From Scytonema sp045865695 (GTDB taxonomy: Bacteria > Cyanobacteriota > Cyanobacteriia > Cyanobacteriales > Nostocaceae), in contig NZ_BAACAP010000231.1 in assembly GCF_045865695.1 (NCBI RefSeq), positions 43,276-107,275 on the forward strand: 64,000 nucleotides of DNA, given 5' to 3'. A program made the translations under genes and the position numbers. The notes under the pieces are model-generated. The model was not told where the DNA came from. It saw only the letters and a list, made by a program, of their open reading frames with translations, and did not search any database. Below are positions 36,492-45,790 of the stretch, piece after piece. Within the stretch, counting starts at the first letter, position 1, and the number at the start of each line of letters is the position of its first letter.

Positions 36492-37352
36492 ATGACTAAT
36501 GGTACAAGTTTTAACGACAACAACACAACTCAGAATGGAGTATACTACCCTGCTCTTTATGGCACTCCGTTCGACGATAGCATTTCCGGTTTAGCAGGCA
36601 ACGATATCTTATCTGCTGGTTCTGGTAACGATTATTTGGATGGTGGTAGTGGCGCAGACACAATGTACGGTGGCGCTGATGGTGACACATACATTGTTGA
36701 TGATGTTGGTGACTTAGTTGTTGAATATGCTAATGACGGATTAGACCAGGTTTATTCTTCTATCGCCTCTTATACACTACCAGCAAACGTTGAAACTCTT
36801 TACTTGACTGGTACTGGTAACAGCTCTGGTATTGGCAACGCATTAGATAACTTCATACTTGGCAACAGTGGTAACAACAATATTCTGGGTGGTGCGGGCA
36901 ACGACCAGCTTTATGGTGGGGATGGCAACGACGCTCTATACGGAGGTACTGGCAGTGACTTCCTTTCTGGTGGTAATGGCAGCGATCGCCTGATTGGTGC
37001 TTTTCAAGAATTGGACAGTTTGGTTATTGATACTTTAGTCGGTGGTGCTGCGTCTGATACCTTTGTACTTGGCGGCGGTTGGGGTGTTTCTTACACGAGT
37101 ATAGAGGGCAAAAACGAAGGCGGCGGATATGCCATTATTCAAGATTGGAATCCTGCTGCTGATTACATTGAAGCTAAAGGCAATGCCAACCAATACTCGA
37201 TCGAGTACTCCTATGGAAGCTTCTCTAGCGTTGCTGGTACATCCGCTACAGATGCTTTTATTTACTATACGGGGAATAATGGCTCTGACTTGATCGCCGT
37301 AATTCAAGACAGTGTTGATGTCAACTTCGCTAGAGACTTCAAATTTATTTAG
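36492..37352 (+). CDS. RTX calcium-binding protein
   Basis: This 286-aa protein carries two blocks of RTX nonapeptides (GLAGNDILSAGSGNDYLDGG near residue 35, and GGAGNDQLYGGDGNDALYGG near residue 135). Each nonapeptide binds calcium in a parallel beta-roll. Between the blocks is the common YIVDDVGDLVVEYANDGLDQ linker module. The C-terminal ~90 residues (IIQDWNPAADYIEAKGN ... FKFI) match the usual end of cyanobacterial RTX proteins and may carry the type I secretion signal. There is no N-terminal signal peptide, as expected for type I export. AAGGAG precedes the ATG. No enzymatic domain is visible. Confidence 0.88.
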   Translation: MTNGTSFNDNNTTQNGVYYPALYGTPFDDSISGLAGNDILSAGSGNDYLDGGSGADTMYGGADGDTYIVDDVGDLVVEYANDGLDQVYSSIASYTLPANVETLYLTGTGNSSGIGNALDNFILGNSGNNNILGGAGNDQLYGGDGNDALYGGTGSDFLSGGNGSDRLIGAFQELDSLVIDTLVGGAASDTFVLGGGWGVSYTSIEGKNEGGGYAIIQDWNPAADYIEAKGNANQYSIEYSYGSFSSVAGTSATDAFIYYTGNNGSDLIAVIQDSVDVNFARDFKFI

Positions 37353-37468
37353 TCCACAACTGTCCCGCTCATATCAGCAACTACAGCCAGATGCTTTAAC
37401 GGGGGGAACCCCGCAAATCACTGGCTCCCCAATGCCCTATTTTCAAGAGGGAACTCTTATGGTCATTC

Positions 37469-37597
37469 TATAGCAGTCCTAAATAATTCGTGAGAATTTG
37501 AAATTATGGTGACCCCCCTGTAGTCCCCCCAAGGCATCGGGGGGACGGCGTTAGCCAGGGGGGTGAATTTTCTCACAAATCAAATAGGATTGCTATA
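37469..37597. mobile_element. MITE-like element with ~28-bp terminal inverted repeats
   Basis: The left end TATAGCAGTCCTAAATAATT and the inverted right end TATAGCAATCCTATTTGATT continue into matching GTGAGAA. Inside, CCCCCCTG and CAGGGGGG form a second inverted pair around GTCCCCCCAAGGCATCGGGG. The length is 129 bp with no coding capacity. A second lone copy of the right end (AAATAGGATTGCTATGG, about 37720-37737) lies at the truncated end of the fic remnant. This element fills most of the 37353-37718 gap. Confidence 0.75.
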
Positions 37598-37718
37598 CAA
37601 GGCACTACGCGAAGCGGTTTTCAATTGAGTGTAATACATAAAAAAGTTATGGAACCGCAGATGCACGCAGCCCGTAGCAGATAAATCTGTACTTCATTCA
37701 AGTGAGAACCGCTATAAA

Positions 37719-38020
37719 TTAAATAGGATTGCTATGGTTAACAACAAAACTTTTCCTATTCTGTCTATTTTGAAGGAATGAGTGAGGCGATCGCGTTACT
37801 TTTGTGCCGTCTGGATAAGTTGCGCTAATAACGTTATCTACCGACTTCCACCGTCCACCTTCACCTACAGTAAACTGATATAGATCGCGATGCAGCTGTA
37901 ACACGACGCCAGGAGTGAAGGGAATATAAGCATAACTGCTATGAATCGTATTGAGCACATCTCGATAGCCAGCAATTTCTTGTTCTGCGCGATCCCTAGG
38001 TGTTGTTTTCTCGTAAAAAT
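37719..38020 (-). pseudogene. Fic-family gene fragment, cut on both sides
   Basis: The frame encodes EQEIAGYRDVLNTIHSSYAY, then IPFTPGVVLQLHRDLYQFT and GGRWKSVDNVISATYPDG. This is the region just before the catalytic HxFx(D/E)GN loop of Fic/DUF4172 AMP-transferases. The N-terminal part is lost at the first CRISPR repeat (38021), and the frame opens only through a TTG inside that repeat. The C-terminal part, including the catalytic loop, is replaced after about 37790 and ends in a MITE end. It is therefore a non-functional relic. Confidence 0.8.
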
Positions 38021-40616
38021 GTTTCAATCCCTATTAGGGAGTCAAAGAAATTGTAATAAGCGATCGCACTTCGGCATTTTCGAGTACGGTGTCGATGTTT
38101 CAATCCCTATTAGGGAGTCAAAGAAATTGTAATCAAATGGTAGGGGTTACTATCCAGGTCAAAAGTTTCAATCCCTATTAGGGAGTCAAAGAAATTGTAA
38201 TCCCCTCCATGCGATCGCGCACCGTCCATCTGGCAACACGCGTTTCAATCCCTATTAGGGAGTCAAAGAAATTGTAATCGCTTTGTGCAGTGGATTGAGC
38301 GGTTTGAGCTGTTGTTTCAATCCCTATTAGGGAGTCAAAGAAATTGTAATGTGTGCTTTTGCATTAGCAGCATTAAAATGTAAACTGTTTCAATCCCTAT
38401 TAGGGAGTCAAAGAAATTGTAATTTCAGCCGTTACGCTTGCGTATCGCGCCTTTCTTGAGTTTCAATCCCTATTAGGGAGTCAAAGAAATTGTAATCACT
38501 AATGTGCTTGCAGTCTCTACAGTTTCTAGCCATGTTTCAATCCCTATTAGGGAGTCAAAGAAATTGTAATTATAAGCGTCCTTAGAGACAATAACCAAAT
38601 ACCACTTGTTTCAATCCCTATTAGGGAGTCAAAGAAATTGTAATCCATCTTGTCCTTGTACTTGCCTTTCAAGATTCGGTTTCAATCCCTATTAGGGAGT
38701 CAAAGAAATTGTAATTACAGTCTTACCTTGAAGCTCAACGCAAACGCGGACTGTTTCAATCCCTATTAGGGAGTCAAAGAAATTGTAATGTTCAGTATGT
38801 GTCAAGATGTGTCAATATATTCCGTTTCAATCCCTATTAGGGAGTCAAAGAAATTGTAATCTTCGATAATCTCTGAGGTTATCTCCACTTAGTACGTGAG
38901 CGTTTCAATCCCTATTAGGGAGTCAAAGAAATTGTAATGCTACCGCCCAAAATACTGCTAAATATCTCGTTAGTGAGTGTTTCAATCCCTATTAGGGAGT
39001 CAAAGAAATTGTAATGGCACACAGTGTCGTGGCATCCCTTGCACACTGGAAAGTTTCAATCCCTATTAGGGAGTCAAAGAAATTGTAATTCCAGCTGCTG
39101 CCCTGCCAAGATAAGAATCAACTGTTTCAATCCCTATTAGGGAGTCAAAGAAATTGTAATTTCATTTATGATTGACGAAGAAGAAGATAAGCTAATTGTT
39201 TCAATCCCTATTAGGGAGTCAAAGAAATTGTAATCTCTATGAACAAAAGCCATAGAAATAAACCAATTAGTTTCAATCCCTATTAGGGAGTCAAAGAAAT
39301 TGTAATTGCGGGTGGTGTTCCGATGTGGCTGAATCGCTCACTCGTTTCAATCCCTATTAGGGAGTCAAAGAAATTGTAATTACAACAGTTAAAAGCTATA
39401 CGCATGGATTCAATATTGTTTCAATCCCTATTAGGGAGTCAAAGAAATTGTAATGTTACCAATATGTACTTGTTTAAGCCCTAACTCCCGTTTCAATCCC
39501 TATTAGGGAGTCAAAGAAATTGTAATCTTAGCCACTACATCCCTGCTTGGCTAGATGCAAGTTTCAATCCCTATTAGGGAGTCAAAGAAATTGTAATCTG
39601 TGATTGGAGTCCCGGCTGGTGCTTGATTGCCCGTTTCAATCCCTATTAGGGAGTCAAAGAAATTGTAATCATGAGCAGATTTGTTGAAAGCATTAAAGTG
39701 AATTGTTTCAATCCCTATTAGGGAGTCAAAGAAATTGTAATTTCTATTATTATCGGCTTCTGTGGGGGTAGACACTGCGTTTCAATCCCTATTAGGGAGT
39801 CAAAGAAATTGTAATATGTATTGTGTGGGACACGGCAATAGCATATTCATGTTTCAATCCCTATTAGGGAGTCAAAGAAATTGTAATGATATAGACCAGC
39901 AAATACAAGAGTTTGTTATTAAGTTTCAATCCCTATTAGGGAGTCAAAGAAATTGTAATGCGCGTAGCTAAAAATTTATTGAAAAAGCAAGGCGAAATGT
40001 TTCAATCCCTATTAGGGAGTCAAAGAAATTGTAATGTTAAACTTCAATTTAAAGAACGTATTGATTCGTTTCAATCCCTATTAGGGAGTCAAAGAAATTG
40101 TAATTTTCTTCTCCATCTAGGTTGGCGTCGGAGAAGGATTTGCAGGTTTCAATCCCTATTAGGGAGTCAAAGAAATTGTAATGAAAGCAGAAGACTTTGG
40201 CATCGATGAAAGCCGTTTCGTTTCAATCCCTATTAGGGAGTCAAAGAAATTGTAATTCGATTGCTGTTTTGATTTCAGCAGCTGTTGCACGTTTCAATCC
40301 CTATTAGGGAGTCAAAGAAATTGTAATTCGCGGGCGATCCAAAGCCTAGGCGTTCATCGCCAGCGCGTTTCAATCCCTATTAGGGAGTCAAAGAAATTGT
40401 AATCTTAAGAATTTCTTCTTTGTTATTAAGGTAGTAAGGTTTCAATCCCTATTAGGGAGTCAAAGAAATTGTAATTTAATTTTTACGTTACTGCTACTGG
40501 CAACGCCTTTGTTTCAATCCCTATTAGGGAGTCAAAGAAATTGTAATATATCATTAATCAACGTCAAATCCACCTCTACGTTTCAATCCCTATTAGGGAG
40601 TCAAAGAAATTGTAAT
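38021..40616 (-). CRISPR. Type I-D CRISPR array 1: 36 repeats, 35 spacers
   Basis: The 37-bp repeats are identical throughout and are spaced ~73 bp apart. On the plus strand they start GTTTCAATCCCTATTAGGGA and end GTCAAAGAAATTGTAAT. The array is read on the minus strand. In that direction each repeat ends CCCTAATAGGGATTGAAAC, with a short stem-loop and the 8-nt ATTGAAAC handle expected after Cas6 cleavage. The leader lies at the right end (40617 onward), where new spacers enter. The oldest (left) repeat is still perfect and joins the fic remnant directly, which suggests that the old end was lost by deletion. Reading frames across the array are repeat artefacts. Confidence 0.98.
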
Positions 40617-40909
40617 GGTAGGAGCCTGAAAGCCAATGACTATTCGGTTTTCATGGTTCAAAATCGCGGATGGCTTAATCATAGCATGAGAAATTGAAAT
40701 TGGGGAGAGGGAAAATGGCTGAAATCCAGTCTGGGCATGGTGCGCGGATGGTTTAGATTAGCCGAATGCTTACAAACTATGTACCATCAAGATTTCAGCC
40801 ATTTTTGAGTTAAGTTGTTTGCCAACACCTACCCATCCGCGAATTAGCTAAGAAAATTATGTTGTGGCGAGGTGGTTTACCATCAGTATCTTCGACTTTA
40901 CCAAAGTAA
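40617..40909 (-). promoter_or_regulatory. Leader of array 1, with a cas2 3'-end remnant
   Basis: About 290 bp next to the array match the leader of array 2 (44283-44575) almost base for base (both contain GCCTxAAAGCCAAT, CGCGGATGGCT and CATGGTGCGCGGATGG). A 15-bp inverted repeat AAAATGGCTGAAATC (40712-40726 / 40791-40805) could form a long-loop hairpin. Further out, the minus strand encodes YFGKVEDTDGKPPRHNIIFLA (40848-40910), a decayed copy of the Cas2 C-terminus (CFGKVERIGGEPVRDDTIFFA). Transcription would run leftward into the array. I could not fix its -10. Confidence 0.85.
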
Positions 40910-40990
40910 TAAGGGATTGTAATTCTTTGCTTTGAGTTTAGCTTATGCACGACACAATCGTTTATAGTCGGAGCAGTAAACAATTCCAAT

Positions 40991-41283
40991 ATGCGAATTA
41001 TTGCTCGCAGCACGTTATATTCGTTTTGGGAAGCACATCCCGATGCCGAGCAACCATTAAAGCTTAGTATGATGAAGCATCCCGTGCTAAGAGGAGTAAT
41101 CCAACCGACATCAAAAGTATTTACCGCAATGCTAGTATTATTGCGAATAATCGTGTTGTTTTTAATATCAAAGGTAATGATTACCGCTTAGTTGTTCACA
41201 TTCGTTATGATATTGAAATTATCTTTATTCGTTTTGTTGGAACACATAGAGAGTACGATAACGTAGATGCAACAACGATTTGA
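40991..41283 (+). pseudogene. higB-type toxin gene, frameshifted and stopped
   Basis: The frame starts MRIIARSTLYSFWEAHPDAE, a HigB/RelE-family mRNA interferase N-terminus. After EQPLK (about 41063) a one-base deletion shifts the frame. In the +1 frame, TAG stands where the family has Trp (A-W-Y becomes A-stop-Y). The rest of the toxin is then readable: DEASRAKRSNPTDIKSIYRN, then NRVVFNIKGNDYRLVVHIRY and FIRFVGTHREYDNVDATTI, ending at TGA 41281. Two independent lesions make this a dead toxin. It begins directly beyond the leader of array 1. Confidence 0.85.
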
Positions 41284-41295
41284 TGTTGTATTGCC

Positions 41296-41676
41296 ATGTT
41301 TGAACTTCGTCCCATCAAAAATGAAATTGATTATCGATCTGCACTTGATGAAATCGAAAGGTTGTTTGATGCGGAACCTGATACACCAGAGTTTAACCGT
41401 TTAGACATTTTAACGACCCTGGTAGAAGCATACGAACAACAGCATTACCCAATTGAAGCGCTTGACCCAATTGAAGCTATTTTATATTATTTAGAATCGC
41501 GTGGTTTATCTAGTCATGATTTGGAGCCTATGATTGGGAGTGAGAAACAGGTTACTGAAATCTTAAATCGCCAGCAGGCTTTGACTTTAGAAATGATTCG
41601 ACATTTGCATCAACAATTAAGTATCCCTGCGGATGTATTGATTCAACCTTATCCCTTAATGAAAAATTCGGCTTGA
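41296..41676 (+). CDS. HigA-type antitoxin, intact but without a working toxin
   Basis: This 126-aa protein begins MFELRPIKNEIDYRSALDEI and ends with the helix-turn-helix region HDLEPMIGSEKQVTEILNRQ and MIRHLHQQLSIPADVLIQPY, as in HigA-type antitoxins. The order toxin-then-antitoxin and the 12-bp spacing are normal for higBA. Because the toxin reading frame is destroyed, the antitoxin is an orphan and may persist as a DNA-binding regulator. It is flanked by the two CRISPR arrays. Confidence 0.85.
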   Translation: MFELRPIKNEIDYRSALDEIERLFDAEPDTPEFNRLDILTTLVEAYEQQHYPIEALDPIEAILYYLESRGLSSHDLEPMIGSEKQVTEILNRQQALTLEMIRHLHQQLSIPADVLIQPYPLMKNSA

Positions 41677-41740
41677 TGGGTTTCATCAGTAATCAATGAA
41701 AGAGTTTAAGTTTTCCTTCACTTTCCCAACTTCTTAAAGA

Positions 41741-42406
41741 TCAATAAGCAACAGTTATACGACAACGAACAAATTGTGGTTGCTCAATCTCATTTAGTAG
41801 TGCGATCGCATAATCTTCAGCTGAGATTCGGCTTTCACCTTTATCATCAACTAGGAGTTGGTCAGTACCAATGCGATACTTACCAGTTCGTTCACCAGGT
41901 TCAAAGAACGCTGCAGGACTGATAAACGTCCAGTCGAGATTAGATGCTTTGTAAATGGCAAGTGCTTCGCGGTGAGCGAGAGATGCAGGGCGATAGATTT
42001 CTGGAAAGTCAGGAGTATCCACAAGCTGTAGACCGGACGCTACTTCGAGACTTCCAGCACCGCCAACGACTACAAGACGCTGAACTCCCGCACGAGTCAA
42101 GCCTTCGATTAGCGAGTGGGAAGCCTTGATAATGTCTTGTGCCAAGACCGGATCGCTTGCTTTGTCAGCGCCCGGTCCTACAGTACTAATTACCGCATCA
42201 TGTCCCTTGACAATTTCTGCCACATTCTCCGGATCGAGCACGTTGCCTACAACAACATTGCCAACAAACGTGGTGGAGGGATCAAACGATAGCGAGAAGC
42301 GAGATAAATCACGGACGATTGCACTCAGATCGTGTCCACGCATCAATGCTTCCCGCGCAATTCGACTTCCAGCCATGCCATTTGCTCCAAACAATGCCAG
42401 CTTCAT
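41741..42406 (-). CDS. NAD(P)-binding oxidoreductase (atypical SDR)
   Basis: This 221-aa protein starts KLALFGANGMAGSRIAREAL, a GxxGxxG nucleotide-binding Rossmann motif of the NAD(P)H-binding (SDR a5/YwnB-like) family. DAVISTVGPGADKASDP and ERTGKYRIGTDQLLVDD are further family segments. There is no classical YxxxK. Members are NADPH-dependent reductases or redox sensors. The substrate is unknown. It is a cargo gene between the two arrays, unrelated to CRISPR function as far as I can see. Confidence 0.85.
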   Translation of the reverse strand: MKLALFGANGMAGSRIAREALMRGHDLSAIVRDLSRFSLSFDPSTTFVGNVVVGNVLDPENVAEIVKGHDAVISTVGPGADKASDPVLAQDIIKASHSLIEGLTRAGVQRLVVVGGAGSLEVASGLQLVDTPDFPEIYRPASLAHREALAIYKASNLDWTFISPAAFFEPGERTGKYRIGTDQLLVDDKGESRISAEDYAIALLNEIEQPQFVRCRITVAY

Positions 42407-42567
42407 TAAGTTCTCCTTTCAAAATATTTTGTCATTGCTGCGGGTTCGTTTGGCTCACAAGTTGCCTTCTAGGCTATACTACCTCAGCCCGGATAAAACG
42501 TCCATTCGTGGCAAGTTAAAGTAAAATCAATTTTGTCATACATCCAAATATAAAAATCAATTCTATT

Positions 42568-44282
42568 AATAATAACCCTAATAGGGAGTAAATGAAATTG
42601 CAATTGTGCTGTTTGAAAATCTGTTCTCGCCTCGTCAAATTTGTTTCAATCCCTAGTAGGTAGTAAATGAAATTGCAATACAGATCATCATTCTTCCATC
42701 CGACCTCTCGTATCTGTTTCAATCCCTAATAGGGATTCAATGAAATTGCAATTTGCGTTGTTCCCCATTGCCAAGTTCTCAGGTAATATAGGTTTCAATC
42801 CCTAATAGGGATTCAATGAAATTGCAATGCTCGTCGTAGAAAGCTCCAGCCCCATCGGTCCGTTTCAATCCCTAATAGGGATTCAATGAAATTGCAATAA
42901 GCTTGGGTAGGTGAACCATTGACAGGGTATCAATCAATTAGGTTTCAATCCCTAATAGGGATTCAATGAAATTGCAATTTTAGATTTGGATGTAAATGAA
43001 CTAGCTGAAGTTGAGTTTCAATCCCTAATAGGGATTCAATGAAATTGCAATGATATCCCAAGCCGTTGTATCGCTCCAGAAACCGTTTCAATCCCTAATA
43101 GGGATTCAATGAAATTGCAATGTTTGGCGCTGTCTTAATGGATCAAGTTTCTGCCGTTTCAATCCCTAATAGGGATTCAATGAAATTGCAATAAATCTAT
43201 CGCTAATTTCCCAAATTCTCTATCCATGTTTCAATCCCTAATAGGGATTCAATGAAATTGCAATTAGCCAGGATGAGCGGCTGTCCGTGCTCGATCGCTG
43301 CCGTCGTTTCAATCCCTAATAGGGATTCAATGAAATTGCAATCTGATATATCATGTCCTTTTCTTCCTATGGCGAGCGTTTCAATCCCTAATAGGGATTC
43401 AATGAAATTGCAATCGGAAATTCTACCCCAAGCAGGTGGGAAAGATTGTGTTTCAATCCCTAATAGGGATTCAATGAAATTGCAATCTCTTGGCTGGAAA
43501 ATATGCCAAGAGCAGAAAAGAAGTTTCAATCCCTAATAGGGATTCAATGAAATTGCAATTAGTGGCTGCTATCACAATATTGGGTCATATACGTTTCAAT
43601 CCCTAATAGGGATTCAATGAAATTGCAATCTTTGCCATCCTTCCCTGGCTTACCTTGCGGACCGGGTTGTTTCAATCCCTAATAGGGATTCAATGAAATT
43701 GCAATTTTCACGAAGTAGGCGGACATATGCTTGAGTCTGTTTCAATCCCTAATAGGGATTCAATGAAATTGCAATTGGCGATCGCCTACCCAGTGTAGAT
43801 TCTGGGTTTCGTTTCAATCCCTAATAGGGATTCAATGAAATTGCAATTTCCCTTTATCCCGTATTTAGATTCTCCCACATAAGGTTTCAATCCCTAATAG
43901 GGATTCAATGAAATTGCAATGTGCAGCCAGTTACTGTCAAAATTTTAGATCCAGCGTTTCAATCCCTAATAGGGATTCAATGAAATTGCAATTTGAAGTT
44001 GGGTCATAACTTTATGCGGAAAACCACGTTTCAATCCCTAATAGGGATTCAATGAAATTGCAATCTTGGATTACTTGGGTGGGGCGGTGAGGGGAAAGCA
44101 AATGAGTTTCAATCCCTAATAGGGATTCAATGAAATTGCAATTACTCTCTGTTTAGAGCGATCGCTACGGCTCTCGTTTCAATCCCTAATAGGGATTCAA
44201 TGAAATTGCAATCACGTAATCCGGGTCGGCGTACAATTCTTCGGGGTTTCAATCCCTAATAGGGATTCAATGAAATTGCAAT
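42568..44282 (-). CRISPR. Type I-D CRISPR array 2: 24 repeats, 23 spacers
   Basis: The 37-bp repeat is a sister variant of array 1. On the plus strand it starts GTTTCAATCCCTAATAGGGA and ends TTCAATGAAATTGCAAT. Twenty-two copies are consensus. The two leftmost (42568 and 42643) are degenerate, which marks the old end and agrees with a leader on the right and minus-strand transcription. The crRNA handle is again ATTGAAAC. The degenerate copies contain GGGAGTAAATG or GGTAGTAAATG, partly resembling array 1 repeats (GGGAGTCAAAG). This suggests a common ancestor. Confidence 0.97.
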
Positions 44283-44575
44283 GGCAGGAGCCTAAAAGCC
44301 AATAAGTATTTGGTTTTCATGGTTCAAAATCGCGGATGGCTCAATCATAGCATGAGAAATTGAAATTGAGGAGAGGGAAAATGGCTGAAATCCAGTCTGG
44401 GCATGGTGCGCGGATGGGTTAGGTTAGCCGAATGCTTACAAGCTTTGTACCATCAAGATTTCAGTCATTTTTGAGCTAAGTTGTTTGCCAACACCTACCC
44501 ATCCGCGAATTAGCTAAGGAAATTATGTTGTAGCGAGGTGGTTCACCATCGATATCTTTGACTTCATTAAAGTCA
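44283..44575 (-). promoter_or_regulatory. Leader of array 2, with a cas2 3'-end remnant
   Basis: This stretch is nearly identical to the array 1 leader. It includes the inverted repeat AAAATGGCTGAAATC (44378-44392) paired with GATTTCAGTCATTTT (44457-44471, one G-T pair). The distal part encodes, on the minus strand, EVKDIDGEPPRYNIISLANS, again matching the Cas2 C-terminus and running past the lost stop codon. The outer edge meets the tail of the broken FMN reductase gene at 44613. Confidence 0.85.
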
Positions 44576-44612
44576 GAAGTTTGGTACATGAGGGTAAAAA
44601 ACTGTAAATTAA

Positions 44613-45241
44613 TCATGCTTGATTCCGAAAAGTTTCAATCGCGGATACGAATGCTACGATCGCCTGATGAAGCAAACTCGATATTTCAGAGTGCGAAATA
44701 ATGCTAGTTTCATCAATCTTATTGCTGGGGAGTGGAATGGTTATTGATGCTTCATTAATGATACGTGCAGTTATGTCCGAGGTCTACCCATCGGTGACGA
44801 TCGTGGAATGGTTATTGATGCTTCATTAATGATACGTGCATCCATTGTCAGCAGTATTTCCTTTAAAGAAGCTTGTGCATATAGCGCTCGTGGTGATGCA
44901 TTAAGTAGTGCAACCGGTTTGCGGTAAAGTTCTCCAGAACCAACTACCCAATCGAGTACATTCTTTAATACACCAGGTATGCCATGCGCGTATTCTGGAC
45001 TCGATATCAATACGCCATCAGAAATTTGCAATTGGGTACGAAAGTCTTTCACTGAAGGTAGTTCTGTTCCCTCTAGATCGGGGTTGAAATGTGGGAGATT
45101 GCCAAGACCATTATACATAGCGATCTCAACTCCTTTTGGTGCCAAAGTGATTGCAGATCGAAGTAAAGCTGTGTTCGATGAAGCACTCCGAAGGCTACCT
45201 GAGATGGCGAGAATTTGTATCCCTTTAATTTCTTGCATCAC
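44613..45241 (-). pseudogene. NADPH-dependent FMN reductase gene broken by a 71-bp insertion
   Basis: The N-terminal ~140 residues are intact flavodoxin-like FMN reductase (IQILAISGSLRSASSNTALL, ISSPEYAHGIPGVLKNVLDW). At 44732-44840 a 38-bp segment is present twice, separated by 33 bp. The extra 71 bp shifts the frame and gives an early stop at 44771 after SSPMGRPRT. Skipping one copy restores a normal C-terminus (INEASITIPLPSNKIDETSI ... AIETFRNQA) ending at TGA 44613. The gene was therefore intact until recently. Confidence 0.88.
44732..44840. repeat. 38-bp direct duplication inside the FMN reductase gene
   Basis: GTGGAATGGTTATTGATGCT... (38 bp) occurs identically at 44732-44769 and 44803-44840. 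The 33 bp between the copies (44770-44802) is not duplicated. The unit resembles the target duplication left by a past insertion and partial excision, although 38 bp is long for that. Confidence 0.95.
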
Positions 45242-45394
45242 ACATCAAGATACTATTGTTTGCTGAACACCTTTCCTGTTTGTTGATATCATCAAAACTA
45301 GTTTGTATTCTCCTTTTGTATATATTTACATCAGTGTTGCTGAATAAAACCATTTTTCTCCTAGATTCTTTTCCAACACCTACCTATTTGCGAA

Positions 45395-45667
45395 TTAAGC
45401 GAAGAAAATTGTGTCGTCGCGTACTGGTTCACCACCGATACGCTCAACTTTACCAAAACAGCAAGCGCACAGAAAGTAAAAGCGGATGCTATCGGTGTCA
45501 GGCTTTATCAGTTTATTCAAACGCGATCGCAACTTCGCATACTGAGTATCAGTGAGTTGGCACTCAAACACACTATATTGTACCCACTGCCCGTAGGATT
45601 TTAGCACGCTATGGATTTTTGTACGGCGCTTATCTTCTGAAATGTCATAAGACACGACAACATTCAT
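45395..45667 (-). CDS. cas2: CRISPR adaptation nuclease Cas2 (type I-D)
   Basis: This 90-aa ferredoxin-fold protein begins MNVVVSYDISEDKRRTKIHS, with the conserved Asp in SYDI, and has QYSVFECQLT. It forms the Cas1-Cas2 integrase that inserts spacers at the leader end. It ends EPVRDDTIFFA, and the region just after its stop (TTCGCAAATAGGTAGGTGTTGG) is homologous to the outer part of both array leaders (GCGGATGGGTAGGTGTTGG). No array now follows it directly. It is last in the cas operon, 123 bp after cas1; that gap holds a small CGGGCG/CGCCCG palindrome. Confidence 0.95.
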   Translation of the reverse strand: MNVVVSYDISEDKRRTKIHSVLKSYGQWVQYSVFECQLTDTQYAKLRSRLNKLIKPDTDSIRFYFLCACCFGKVERIGGEPVRDDTIFFA

Positions 45668-45790
45668 TGAGAGAACTCTGCCTTTAGTTTCTAATTTAAT
45701 AATTGTTTAACTCGCACAACTTCAGTCAACCTAACTCTTGTGGAACGGGCGAGGACGCCCGTCCTACTAAGTCAACAAACAGCGCAACGC

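Noticed and set aside
39551..40209. Long reading frames across CRISPR array 1 (and 43203-43536 in array 2)
   Set aside because: They are translations of the 37-bp repeats plus spacers; the repeated peptides FQSLLGSQRNCN and SIPNRDSMKLQ show this.
40810..41013. 67-codon frame in the array 1 leader as a gene
   Set aside because: Only the part resembling the Cas2 C-terminus is meaningful; it is a remnant read through a lost stop codon and fused to unrelated sequence.
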